Both the position numbers and the translations under genes were made by a program. From an uncultured Centipeda sp. (lineage in GTDB: Bacteria > Bacillota > Negativicutes > Selenomonadales > Selenomonadaceae): 64,000 nt of DNA. Below, piece after piece: positions 41,426 through 49,840 of this stretch. The DNA is taken from assembly GCA_905372865.1 (NCBI GenBank), contig CAJPQT010000004.1, positions 37,434 through 101,433 of the forward strand, in the 5' to 3' direction. The stretch's first letter is position 1. The number at the start of each line of letters is the position of its first letter. The notes under the pieces were generated by a model. It did not search any database. It saw only the letters and a list, made by a program, of their open reading frames with translations, and had not been told where the DNA came from.

Positions 41426-44400
41426 ATGAGCGGCTTCGATTTTGGGAAACTGAAAGACCCGCAGTACTTTGCGGAGAACCGTCTGCCCGCGCACAGCGAT
41501 CATATCTTCTACCGTGATGAAACGGAGCTTGCACGCGGCGTGTCCTCGTTCTACCGCACGCTTGGCGGCGTGTGGCATTTCGCCCATGCGCGGAATACGG
41601 CGTTTATCCCGCAGGGATTTGAGGCGGCGGACTACGACTGTCACGACTGGGAGACGATCCGTGTGCCGGCGCATATCCAGATGGAGGGGCATGGTGTACC
41701 GCATTACACGAACACGACGTATCCATGGGACGGACACGAGAGCATCGCGCCGGGGGAGATTCCGACGCGCAGCAACCCCGTCGGCTGCTATGTGAAGTAT
41801 TTCAACGTGCCGGAGGACTGGGAAAATGTTTTTATCTCCTTTGGCGGTGTGGATGCGGCACTCGCGCTCTTTCTCAACGGACATTTCGTCGGCTACAGTG
41901 AGGACAGCTGCACACCTGCGGATTTCGATCTGACGCCGTATCTCATAGCGGGCGAGAACAAGCTGGCGGCGATGGTATTCCGCTATGCGAGTGCGAGCTG
42001 GCTTGAGGATCAGGATTTCTGGCGGTTCTCGGGGATATATCGGGATGTTCTGCTCTACACAAAGCCGCAGCACCACATCGAGGATATCGCTGTTCGTGCC
42101 GTGCCGCTTGAACGGGATGGATATACGGATGGGCAGCTTGATGTGCACCTTACGTTCGGCGATGCGTCTGAGAAGCATGTCGAGATCCTGCTCTGCGATG
42201 AGGACGGAGATTGTATATGGGAGGATGAGGCGAGCATACTCGCAAAGACACATACGTTTTCGGGGGAGGCTGCCTGTGTGCTCCTGTGGAGCGCTGAATG
42301 TCCGTGGCTCTATCATCTTCTGATTCGTGTGCGCGATGCGGCGGATGTTTTGCAGGAGGTCGTGCGCGTACGCGTTGGCTTCCGTGAGTTCTGTCTGCGG
42401 GACGGACTGATGCAGATCAACGGCAAGCGCATTGTGTTCAAAGGGGTGAACCGCCACGAGTTCGACTGCGATCACGGGCGGGCGATGGATCCCGCACTTT
42501 TCGAGCAGGATCTCATTGCACTAAAACGTGCGAATGTCAACGCGATCCGCACATCACATTACCCGAACAGCAGCCGTCTCTATGAGCTGTGCGATATTTA
42601 CGGCCTCTATGTCATCGACGAGACAAATCTCGAGACGCACGGTTCGTGGATGAAGAACGGCGCATGCGCAAAGGACGAGTATACCGTGCCCGGGGATCAC
42701 GAGGTTTGGCTGCCCGCCGTGCTTGACCGCGCACAGTCGATGTACGAGCGCGATAAGAACCATCCGTGCATCCTCATCTGGTCGTGCGGCAACGAGTCCT
42801 GCGGCGGGCGTGACATCTACGAGATGAGCGAATACTTCCGCCGTGTCGATCCGACGCGCCTCGTGCACTACGAGGGGATTTTCTGGGATCGCAGCTATCC
42901 TGCGACGAGCGATATGGAAAGCCAGATGTATACGAAGGCGGCGGACATCGAGGCGTTCCTCAAGGACCACAGGGACAAGCCCTTTATCTGCTGTGAGTAT
43001 ACGCACGCGATGGGCAACAGCTGCGGCGGTATGCACAAGTACACGGAGCTGACGGAGCGCGAACCGCTCTATCAGGGCGGCTTTATCTGGGATTTCGGCG
43101 ATCAGGCAATTCGTCGGCGAGGGCGCTATGGGGAGGATGTATTTCTCTACGGCGGCGACTTCGGCGACCGCCCGTCGGATTACAACTTCAGCGGCAACGG
43201 CATTTTCTTCGCCGATCGTCGTCCGACGGCAAAGCTGCAGGATGTGAAGTTCAACTATCAAAATTTCACGCTGCGCCCTTCGTGGAATGGAGTGGAGATC
43301 GAAAATAAGAGCCTCTTTTCAGATGCGGGCGACTATGATCTGTACCTCTCACTCCTCCTTGACGGGCGTGAGATCTGGCAGGCGTACGCAGGTGAGCATA
43401 CGGTGCCGCCGGGAGAAACGAGATTCATCAGCAATGCGCTGCCCTATGCAGGGGATGGGGAATATGTGCTGACGGCATCACTTGTCCTCAGAGATGAAGA
43501 GCGTTGGGCACTTGTTGGGCACGAGATTGCCTTTGGACAGGCGATTGTTGTGCCGTCTGAGGATGCAGGAACGAGCCTCTTCGATCTCCTCGGCTGTGGT
43601 GTCGCTGCTCCCGTCTACGCATCCCTTGAAGCGTCGGGAAGTCTACGCGTGGTGCAGGGGGACATTAATCTCGGTGTGCAGGGGGCGGGTTTCTCCCTTA
43701 TGTTCTCAAGTGCACAGGGCAATCTCGTTTCCTATCGTTATGGCGGGCGGGAGCTGATCGAGGAACTACCGCAGCCGAGCTTCTGGCGTGCGCCTGTTGA
43801 CAACGACTACGGCAGCAGCCGCATGGCGGACTGTGCGCAGTGGAAGCTTGCGAGTCTCTATCGCCGCTGCACGCGGATTGAGTACAGCGTGGACGGCGCA
43901 GCGTCTACGGTGGTGGACGGATTCTTCGGCAGACAGGAGGAACGCCGCGCCAAGAGCGTCACTGTGCGCTTTACCTATGCACTCACAGCGTCGCCCGCAG
44001 CAACCTGCAGCGTCACCTATACGGTGGATGTGACGGGGGCGCTCCGCGTTGCACTCGACTATGAGGCTGCAGCGGGGCTGCCCGAGATGCCGGACTTTGC
44101 GATGCTCTTTACGCTCTCTGCGGACTATGACCGCATCCGCTTCTATGGGTACGGGCCAAAGGAGAACTACATTGACCGCTGCGAGGGTGCGCGGCTCGGT
44201 ATCTATGAGAGTACGGCGGCAGACGAGGTTGAGCCGTATCTGCGTCCGCAGGAGACGGGCAATCATCGTGGTGTGCGCTGGATCGAGCTCACGGATCGCA
44301 GCGGGCATGGGATTCGCCTTGCGGGCAATGTGCCGTTCGAGGCGTCGGCACTTCCGTACAGCCCACATGAACTGGAGAATGCGCGTCATGCATACGATCT

Positions 44401-44545
44401 GCCGCGTCCGCAGCACACGTATCTGCGTGCGTCGGCAGGGATGTGCGGCGTGGGCGGAGACGACAGCTGGGGCGCACCCGTGCTTGCGGAGTATGTGCAG
44501 AAAAACGAAACGCGGCATCTGGCGTTTACGTTGAAGGGGATTTGA
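41426..44545 (+). CDS. lacZ: Beta-galactosidase (GH2, LacZ type)
   Basis: A 1039-residue glycoside hydrolase family 2 enzyme with all five LacZ domains. Acid/base Glu in ILIWSCGNESCGGRD, nucleophile Glu in PFICCEYTHAMGNSCGG, and the conserved NAIRTSHYPNSSRLYELCD and NLETHGSW stretches. C-terminal Bgal small chain: SFWRAPVDNDYGSSR and FYGYGPKENYIDR. ATG 41426 has an ATGGAGG Shine-Dalgarno. It splits lactose into glucose and galactose; galactose goes to the gal genes downstream. Confidence 0.96.
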   Translation: MSGFDFGKLKDPQYFAENRLPAHSDHIFYRDETELARGVSSFYRTLGGVWHFAHARNTAFIPQGFEAADYDCHDWETIRVPAHIQMEGHGVPHYTNTTYPWDGHESIAPGEIPTRSNPVGCYVKYFNVPEDWENVFISFGGVDAALALFLNGHFVGYSEDSCTPADFDLTPYLIAGENKLAAMVFRYASASWLEDQDFWRFSGIYRDVLLYTKPQHHIEDIAVRAVPLERDGYTDGQLDVHLTFGDASEKHVEILLCDEDGDCIWEDEASILAKTHTFSGEAACVLLWSAECPWLYHLLIRVRDAADVLQEVVRVRVGFREFCLRDGLMQINGKRIVFKGVNRHEFDCDHGRAMDPALFEQDLIALKRANVNAIRTSHYPNSSRLYELCDIYGLYVIDETNLETHGSWMKNGACAKDEYTVPGDHEVWLPAVLDRAQSMYERDKNHPCILIWSCGNESCGGRDIYEMSEYFRRVDPTRLVHYEGIFWDRSYPATSDMESQMYTKAADIEAFLKDHRDKPFICCEYTHAMGNSCGGMHKYTELTEREPLYQGGFIWDFGDQAIRRRGRYGEDVFLYGGDFGDRPSDYNFSGNGIFFADRRPTAKLQDVKFNYQNFTLRPSWNGVEIENKSLFSDAGDYDLYLSLLLDGREIWQAYAGEHTVPPGETRFISNALPYAGDGEYVLTASLVLRDEERWALVGHEIAFGQAIVVPSEDAGTSLFDLLGCGVAAPVYASLEASGSLRVVQGDINLGVQGAGFSLMFSSAQGNLVSYRYGGRELIEELPQPSFWRAPVDNDYGSSRMADCAQWKLASLYRRCTRIEYSVDGAASTVVDGFFGRQEERRAKSVTVRFTYALTASPAATCSVTYTVDVTGALRVALDYEAAAGLPEMPDFAMLFTLSADYDRIRFYGYGPKENYIDRCEGARLGIYESTAADEVEPYLRPQETGNHRGVRWIELTDRSGHGIRLAGNVPFEASALPYSPHELENARHAYDLPRPQHTYLRASAGMCGVGGDDSWGAPVLAEYVQKNETRHLAFTLKGI

Positions 44546-44571
44546 TTTAGTTATTCGCCATGCACACTCCA

Positions 44572-44716
44572 CGCGAACCTGTAGTTGCGCAAGTGATCGT
44601 GCGCTTGTACGCTTAAATACCGTCGGACTTCTTAAACGCGCTTCGCTTGAACGAAAGAAATCCGACGGGGCGTACCGCGCCCTTTACTCACTTGCTCCAC
44701 TAGGGTTCACTTAGGA
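44572..44716 (+). repeat. Structured intergenic repeat, copy 2
   Basis: Core hairpin CCGTCGGA/TCCGACGG (44620-44627 with 44661-44668) in place of CCTGCGGA/TCCGCAGG in the other copies. Next helices GTACGC/GCGTAC (44607-44612 with 44670-44675), GCGC/GCGC and GCAAGTGA/TCACTTGC. Nearly every difference from copies 1 and 3 is compensated on the other arm. It lies between lacZ and the lacZ terminator, so it would be the 3' end of the lacZ mRNA. Confidence 0.85.
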
Positions 44717-44767
44717 GTAGCGCATGGCTACGACGCACGTCCCGTTGTTCGGAACATTTATCATAAC

Positions 44768-44809
44768 GCAAAAAACGCAGGAGTTTTCAAAAAGCTCTTG
44801 CGTTTTTTT
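44768..44809 (+). terminator. Terminator of the lacZ operon
   Basis: GCAAAAAACGCA with GAG pairs to CTC with TGCGTTTTTTTGC around an 11-nt loop (about 44768-44783 with 44795-44811). The run of seven T lies at the end of the stem. Confidence 0.85.
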
Positions 44810-44826
44810 GCAAAAAGAGATAGAAT
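44798..44826 (+). promoter_or_regulatory. Candidate promoter of galKET
   Basis: TTGCGT (44798-44803), which lies in the terminator stem, a 17-bp spacer, and TAGAAT (44821-44826). The predicted start falls inside the operator that follows. Confidence 0.55.
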
Positions 44827-44836
44827 GGAAAACGGA

Positions 44837-44854
44837 AAAGAAAACGTTTACTTT
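44837..44854. promoter_or_regulatory. LacI-family operator O3 at galK
   Basis: AAAGAAAACGTTTACTTT, base-for-base identical to O2 at 39216. It lies just after the -10 box of the galK promoter. The same regulator should therefore act on both transcription units. Confidence 0.78.
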
Positions 44855-44906
44855 CGATTAACTACAATTTTGATATTTACCCAAAGATGAACGGAGGATG
44901 CAGACG

Positions 44907-46073
44907 ATGGCGATATTGGACGAGATGAACGAAGTGTTTCGCGAGAAGTTCGGCGCGGCGGACACACACGCATATTTCTCACCGGGGCGCGTGAATCTCA
45001 TCGGCGAGCATACGGACTACAACGGCGGCCATGTCTTCCCGTGCGCGATCTCGCTCGGTACGTATGCGCTCGTTGCACCGCGCACGGACGGCGTGTCGCG
45101 GCTCTACTCGATGAATTTGCCGGAGCGGGGCGTGGTGGAGTTCCCCATGCACGGCGCGGTGAAGACGGATGCTTATGGCTGGGCGAACTACCCCATCGGT
45201 GTTGTGCGCATGATGGAGGATGCGGGACACGCAGCGGCGCACGGCTTTGACATTCTGTTCTACGGCAATCTCCCGAACGGTGCGGGACTCTCTTCCTCGG
45301 CATCCATCGAGGTGCTGATGGCGGTTATCCTGAACGACGAACTCGGGCTTGGCATCGACATGGTGGAACTCGTGAAGCTCGCACAGAAGGCGGAGAATAT
45401 CTTTGTCGGCATGAACTGCGGCATCATGGATCAGTTCGCGGTTGGAATGGGGAAGAAGGATTGTGCAATCCTCCTCGACTGCAATACCCTTGAATATCGT
45501 TACAGCAAGCTCGATCTCAAGGGCTGCAGCATCGTCATCACGAACACGAACAAGGCGCACAGCCTCGTCACATCGGCGTACAACGAACGTCGGATGCAGA
45601 GCGAGGCGGCACTCAAGGCTCTGCAGAAGGTGAAGGCGATCAAGTCACTCGGCGAGCTGACAAACGCGGAGTTCGATGAGAATGCCGCCGTCATCGAGGA
45701 TGAGGTCGAGCGCAGACGCGCACGCCATGCGGTCTACGAGAACCGCCGCACGCTCGAAGCGGTGGAGGCGCTTGAGAAGAACGATGTGAAGCGTTTCGGT
45801 GCATTGATGAACGACTCCCATGTCTCCCTGCGCGACGACTACGAGGTGACAGGGCTGGAGCTGGATACGCTCGCGGAACTTGCGTGGCAGCAGGAGGGCG
45901 TCCTCGGCTCGCGCATGACGGGCGGCGGCTTTGCGGGCTGCACGGTCAGCATCGTGCGCGACGAGGCGATTCCCTCATTCGAGAAGAATGTTGCAGAGGC
46001 GTATACGGCGAAGATCGGCTATGCACCGAGCTTCTATGTGGCGAATATTGCGGACGGCGCACGCCGCCTGTAA
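44907..46073 (+). CDS. galK: Galactokinase
   Basis: A 388-residue GHMP kinase that phosphorylates galactose at C1. Signature FSPGRVNLIGEHTDYNGGHV near the N-terminus, ATP loop NGAGLSSSASIEVLMAV, and C-terminal GVLGSRMTGGGFAGCTVSIV. ATG 44907 is preferred because it is nine bases after GGAGG; ATG 44898 touches the Shine-Dalgarno. First gene of galK-galE-galT. Confidence 0.97.
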   Translation: MAILDEMNEVFREKFGAADTHAYFSPGRVNLIGEHTDYNGGHVFPCAISLGTYALVAPRTDGVSRLYSMNLPERGVVEFPMHGAVKTDAYGWANYPIGVVRMMEDAGHAAAHGFDILFYGNLPNGAGLSSSASIEVLMAVILNDELGLGIDMVELVKLAQKAENIFVGMNCGIMDQFAVGMGKKDCAILLDCNTLEYRYSKLDLKGCSIVITNTNKAHSLVTSAYNERRMQSEAALKALQKVKAIKSLGELTNAEFDENAAVIEDEVERRRARHAVYENRRTLEAVEALEKNDVKRFGALMNDSHVSLRDDYEVTGLELDTLAELAWQQEGVLGSRMTGGGFAGCTVSIVRDEAIPSFEKNVAEAYTAKIGYAPSFYVANIADGARRL

Positions 46074-46091
46074 GGTGAAAGGAGCATACTC

Positions 46092-47081
46092 ATGGCTATC
46101 TTGGTTTGCGGCGGTGCGGGCTACATCGGCTCCCATGCGGTTCACGCGCTCGTCGAAAAGGGCGAGCAGGTCGTCATTGTCGATAATCTGCAGACGGGGC
46201 ATCGCGGCGCACTGAACCCTGCGGCGAAATTTTACGAGGGCGATATTCGCGATGCCTCCGTGCTCGACAAGATTTTCACGGAGAATAAGATCGAGGCGGT
46301 CATTCACTTTGCGGCAAATTCGCTGGTCGGCGAGAGCATGGAAAAGCCGCTGCTCTACTTCAACAACAACGTCTACGGGATGCAGGTGCTCCTTGAGGCG
46401 ATGGTGCGGCACGGCGTGGACAAGATTGTCTTTTCCTCGACGGCGGCGACCTACGGCGAGCCGAAGCGCGTGCCGATCCACGAGGACGACGAGACGTGTC
46501 CGACGAATACCTACGGCGAGACGAAGCTCACGATGGAGAAGATGATGAAGTGGGTAAGCCGCGCGAACGGTGTGCGCTATGTCTCTCTGCGCTATTTCAA
46601 CGCAGCGGGGGCACTGCCCGATGGCTCGATTGGCGAGGATCACAAGACGGAGACGCATCTGATTCCGCTCATTCTCCAAGTGCCGACGGGCAGACGCGAC
46701 CATATCACGGTGTTCGGCGACGACTACCCGACACCGGACGGGACGTGTCTGCGCGACTACATCCATGTAGTCGATCTCGCGGATGCCCATGTGCTTGCGC
46801 TCGAATACCTCAGAAAGGGCGGCGCAAGCGACATCTTCAACCTCGGCAACGGGCAGGGCTTCTCGGTGAAGGAGATGATTGCGGCGGCAGAAAAGGCGAC
46901 GGGACGCTCCATCAAGGTGGAGATCGGCGCACGCCGCGCGGGCGATCCTGCACAGCTCATCGCGTCGAGCGAGAAAGCGCGTACCGTGCTCGGGTGGAAG
47001 CCGCAGTTCACGGATGTGGAGCAGGTGATCGGGACGGCCTGGAAGTGGCACGAGAGCCATCCGCACGGGTATGAGGACTAG
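46092..47081 (+). CDS. galE: UDP-glucose 4-epimerase
   Basis: A 329-residue short-chain dehydrogenase fold enzyme. NAD motif VCGGAGYIGSHAVHAL, catalytic Ser region FSSTAATYGEPKRVP, YGETK catalytic Tyr/Lys, and the LRYFNAAGALPDGSIGEDH motif. It interconverts UDP-galactose and UDP-glucose. It follows galK by 18 bases with AAAGGAGC. Confidence 0.97.
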   Translation: MAILVCGGAGYIGSHAVHALVEKGEQVVIVDNLQTGHRGALNPAAKFYEGDIRDASVLDKIFTENKIEAVIHFAANSLVGESMEKPLLYFNNNVYGMQVLLEAMVRHGVDKIVFSSTAATYGEPKRVPIHEDDETCPTNTYGETKLTMEKMMKWVSRANGVRYVSLRYFNAAGALPDGSIGEDHKTETHLIPLILQVPTGRRDHITVFGDDYPTPDGTCLRDYIHVVDLADAHVLALEYLRKGGASDIFNLGNGQGFSVKEMIAAAEKATGRSIKVEIGARRAGDPAQLIASSEKARTVLGWKPQFTDVEQVIGTAWKWHESHPHGYED

Positions 47082-47093
47082 GGAGGATGCGTC

Positions 47094-48599
47094 ATGTGTG
47101 ACATTCAGCATGAAATCAGCCGCCTCCTGCACTTTGCGCGTCAAAAGGGGCTGATTGCACCTGAGGACGAGGTCTATGCGGCGAATCGCCTCCTTGATGT
47201 GCTGCACGTCGAGGACTATGTGCCCAAAGAGGTGGATGAAACGCTTGAAACGGCAACGCCGATTCTGGAGTGTATGCTCGACTACGCTGCAGAGAAGGGG
47301 CTGATCGAGGGGACGACGGACGAGCGCGACCTCTTCGATACGCGCATCATGGACTGTGTGATGCCGCGTCCGTCCGAGGTTGTGCGGCAGTTCCATGCAC
47401 ACTATGAAGAATCGCCACGCGAGGCGACGGACTACTACTATGCTCTGAGCATCGCCTCGAACTACATCCGCAAGGCGCGTATCGACAAGAACATCGTGTG
47501 GAAGACGGCGACGGAGTTCGGCGAGCTCGATGTGACGATCAACCTTTCGAAGCCGGAGAAGGATCCGCGTGATATCGCCAAGGCGAAGCTCGCGAAGGCG
47601 GCAGGCTACCCGAAGTGTCTGCTTTGCCGCGAGAACGAGGGCTATGCGGGGCGTGTGAACCACCCCGCACGCGAGACGCATCGTCTCATTCCTCTGGATC
47701 TTGCGGGTCATCCGTGGTTTTTGCAGTATTCCCCCTATACCTACTACAACGAGCACTGCATCGTGCTGAACAACGATCATGTGCCGATGGTGATTTCGCG
47801 TGAGACGTTCGAGAATCTTACGGCATTTCTTGAGATTTTCCCGCACTATTTCGCGGGGTCAAATGCAGACCTTCCGATTGTCGGTGGCTCGATCCTCTCG
47901 CATGACCACTATCAGGGCGGACGCTATACGTTTGCGATGGAGCGCGCGGCGGTGGAGCAGGAATATACCTTTGCGAACTATCCGCAGGTGCGTGCGGGGC
48001 GTGTGAAGTGGCCGATGTCGACGCTGCGGCTCACGTCCTCCGACAAGGGGGCACTTATTGACCTTGCGACGGCGATTCTCGCGGCATGGCGCACATACAG
48101 CGATGCCTCCTCGGACATTCTTGCGGAGACGGATGCGCCGCATAATACCATCACCCCGATTGCGCGGCGGCGCGGCGCGGACTATGAGTTCGACCTCGTG
48201 TTCCGCAACAACCTCACGACGGCGGAGCATCCGCTTGGACTGTTTCACCCGCATGCGGAGGTGCACCACATCAAGAAGGAGAACATCGGTCTGATCGAGG
48301 TGCTGGGGCTGGCGATCCTGCCCGCGCGTCTCAAATCGGAGATGGAGCAGATCCGTGCGGAGCTGCTGCGGGGAGCGGCGGACATTGCGGGAATCGCGGA
48401 CATCGAAAAGCATGCGGACTGGTATCGCTCGGTGCGTGCGGCGCATACGACGGTCACGGAGGGAAATGTCGATGGGATTCTGCGCGACGAGATCGGCAAG
48501 GTGTTCCTGGAGGTGCTCACGCACGCAGGTGTGTTCAAGCGTGATGCGGCGGGGATGGCGGCGTTTGACCGCTGGATTGAAAGCATAGCGGGCGTGTAG
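47094..48599 (+). CDS. galT: Galactose-1-phosphate uridylyltransferase, Firmicute (class II) type
   Basis: A 501-residue GalT of the long class II form. Recognised by NVHHPARETHR-like VNHPARETHRLIPLDLAGHP, YYNEHCIVLNNDHVPMVISR, SILSHDHYQGGRYTFAMERA and LFHPHAEVHHIKKENIGLIE. It transfers UMP from UDP-glucose to galactose-1-phosphate. It lies 12 bp after galE; Shine-Dalgarno AGGGAGG. Confidence 0.96.
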   Translation: MCDIQHEISRLLHFARQKGLIAPEDEVYAANRLLDVLHVEDYVPKEVDETLETATPILECMLDYAAEKGLIEGTTDERDLFDTRIMDCVMPRPSEVVRQFHAHYEESPREATDYYYALSIASNYIRKARIDKNIVWKTATEFGELDVTINLSKPEKDPRDIAKAKLAKAAGYPKCLLCRENEGYAGRVNHPARETHRLIPLDLAGHPWFLQYSPYTYYNEHCIVLNNDHVPMVISRETFENLTAFLEIFPHYFAGSNADLPIVGGSILSHDHYQGGRYTFAMERAAVEQEYTFANYPQVRAGRVKWPMSTLRLTSSDKGALIDLATAILAAWRTYSDASSDILAETDAPHNTITPIARRRGADYEFDLVFRNNLTTAEHPLGLFHPHAEVHHIKKENIGLIEVLGLAILPARLKSEMEQIRAELLRGAADIAGIADIEKHADWYRSVRAAHTTVTEGNVDGILRDEIGKVFLEVLTHAGVFKRDAAGMAAFDRWIESIAGV

Positions 48600-48615
48600 A
48601 TGTCTGCGTACTCCT

Positions 48616-48761
48616 CGCAAACACCTCGTTACGCAAACGGTCGTACACTTATCTGCCTAAATACCTGCGGACTTCTTAAACGCGCTTCGCTTGAACGAAA
48701 GAAATCCGCAGGGGGCAGAACGTGTACTTCGCCCCGTTTGCTTCACTAGGGTTTGCTTAGG
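48616..48761 (+). repeat. Structured intergenic repeat, copy 3
   Basis: Core hairpin CCTGCGGA/TCCGCAGG (48664-48671 with 48705-48712), then CTGCC/GGCAG, GTACAC/GTGTAC, GCAAACGG/CCGTTTGC and GCAAAC/GTTTGC. It fills the space between galT and the LacI gene. Its 3' end (AGGAGTATCGCATG) provides a possible Shine-Dalgarno and start codon for the regulator. Confidence 0.85.
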
Positions 48762-48796
48762 AGTATCGCATGACAATGATACAGGGGGAAGAGAGA

Positions 48797-49810
48797 ATGA
48801 AGGCGACGATCGTTGATGTGGCGAAGGAGTCGGGCGTGTCTGTGGCGACGGTTTCGCGCGTCGTGAACGGGAACTATCCCGTGCGTGAAAAGACGCGGCT
48901 CAAGGTGGAGAACGCCATCAAGAAACTGGAGTATGTGCCGAATCTGCAGGCACGCGAACTGAACACGCAGCGTTCCTCGAGCATCGGTGTCGTCGTACCG
49001 AGTTTTGACAATATGTTCTTTGCCCAGGTGCTTGACGGCATCGAGGAGTATCTGCGGCAGAGCTCGTACTCTCTGCTCCTCGCGTGTGCGCAGAACGATG
49101 CGGCACGCGAGGAGGAGTGTGTGCGGGACTTCATCACACGCAATGTTTCGGGCGTTATCGTCGTCAGTCCGAATATGGAGACGGCAGTCTCGGAGTTCTA
49201 TGAGAATACGGCGGCGCGTCTGCCGCTGGTCTTTGTCAACAGTGCACGCGAACTTGCGGGCATCTCGTATGTGACGAGCGATCAGCACGGCGGAGCGCGT
49301 GCGGCGCTCGAGCATCTCTTTCACTATGGGCACGAACGCATTCTCTTTGTGCAGGGCGAGAACAGTGACTCCTACCGCATCAAGGAGAAGGTCTACCGCG
49401 AGACCATGCGGGAGCGCGGGGCGTTCCATCCGGAGGATATTGTAAACGTCGGCGAGGGCAACCGCATCGAGACGGTGGAAAACACCATGTTTATCCTCAT
49501 GGACATGATGCAGGGGCTCGCACCGACGGCGATCTTCTGCTGCAACGATCTCATGGCGATGGGGGCGGTCAACGCCTGTCAGCGCATGGGGCGACGCGTG
49601 CCGCAGGACATCTCGGTGATTGGCTACGACAACACGGCACTCAGCCAATATACCGCACCACAGCTCACAACCATCGATCAGAATATGGGCGATCTCGGGC
49701 GGGAGGCGGCACGCCTCATGCTGAAGCAGATCGAGGAGAACGTGACAGAGAATGTCGTGCTTGCCAACACCGTGGTTGAGCGTGAGACGACGGGGTTTCG
49801 CGTGGAGTAA
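48797..49810 (+). CDS. LacI-family transcriptional regulator
   Basis: A 338-residue repressor. N-terminal helix-turn-helix KATIVDVAKESGVSVATVSR with the hinge NLQARELNTQRSSSIGVVVP, then a periplasmic-binding-protein-like effector domain (ERILFVQGENSDSYR; VIGYDNTALSQYTAPQLTTI). I start at ATG 48797, where family members begin. ATG 48770 would add nine residues and use an AGGAG that belongs to repeat copy 3. It is the natural candidate to bind O1-O3, with galactose or a galactoside as inducer. Confidence 0.93.
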   Translation: MKATIVDVAKESGVSVATVSRVVNGNYPVREKTRLKVENAIKKLEYVPNLQARELNTQRSSSIGVVVPSFDNMFFAQVLDGIEEYLRQSSYSLLLACAQNDAAREEECVRDFITRNVSGVIVVSPNMETAVSEFYENTAARLPLVFVNSARELAGISYVTSDQHGGARAALEHLFHYGHERILFVQGENSDSYRIKEKVYRETMRERGAFHPEDIVNVGEGNRIETVENTMFILMDMMQGLAPTAIFCCNDLMAMGAVNACQRMGRRVPQDISVIGYDNTALSQYTAPQLTTIDQNMGDLGREAARLMLKQIEENVTENVVLANTVVERETTGFRVE

Positions 49811-49840
49811 AACGAACAACCAATCGAAGGGGGATATCCA

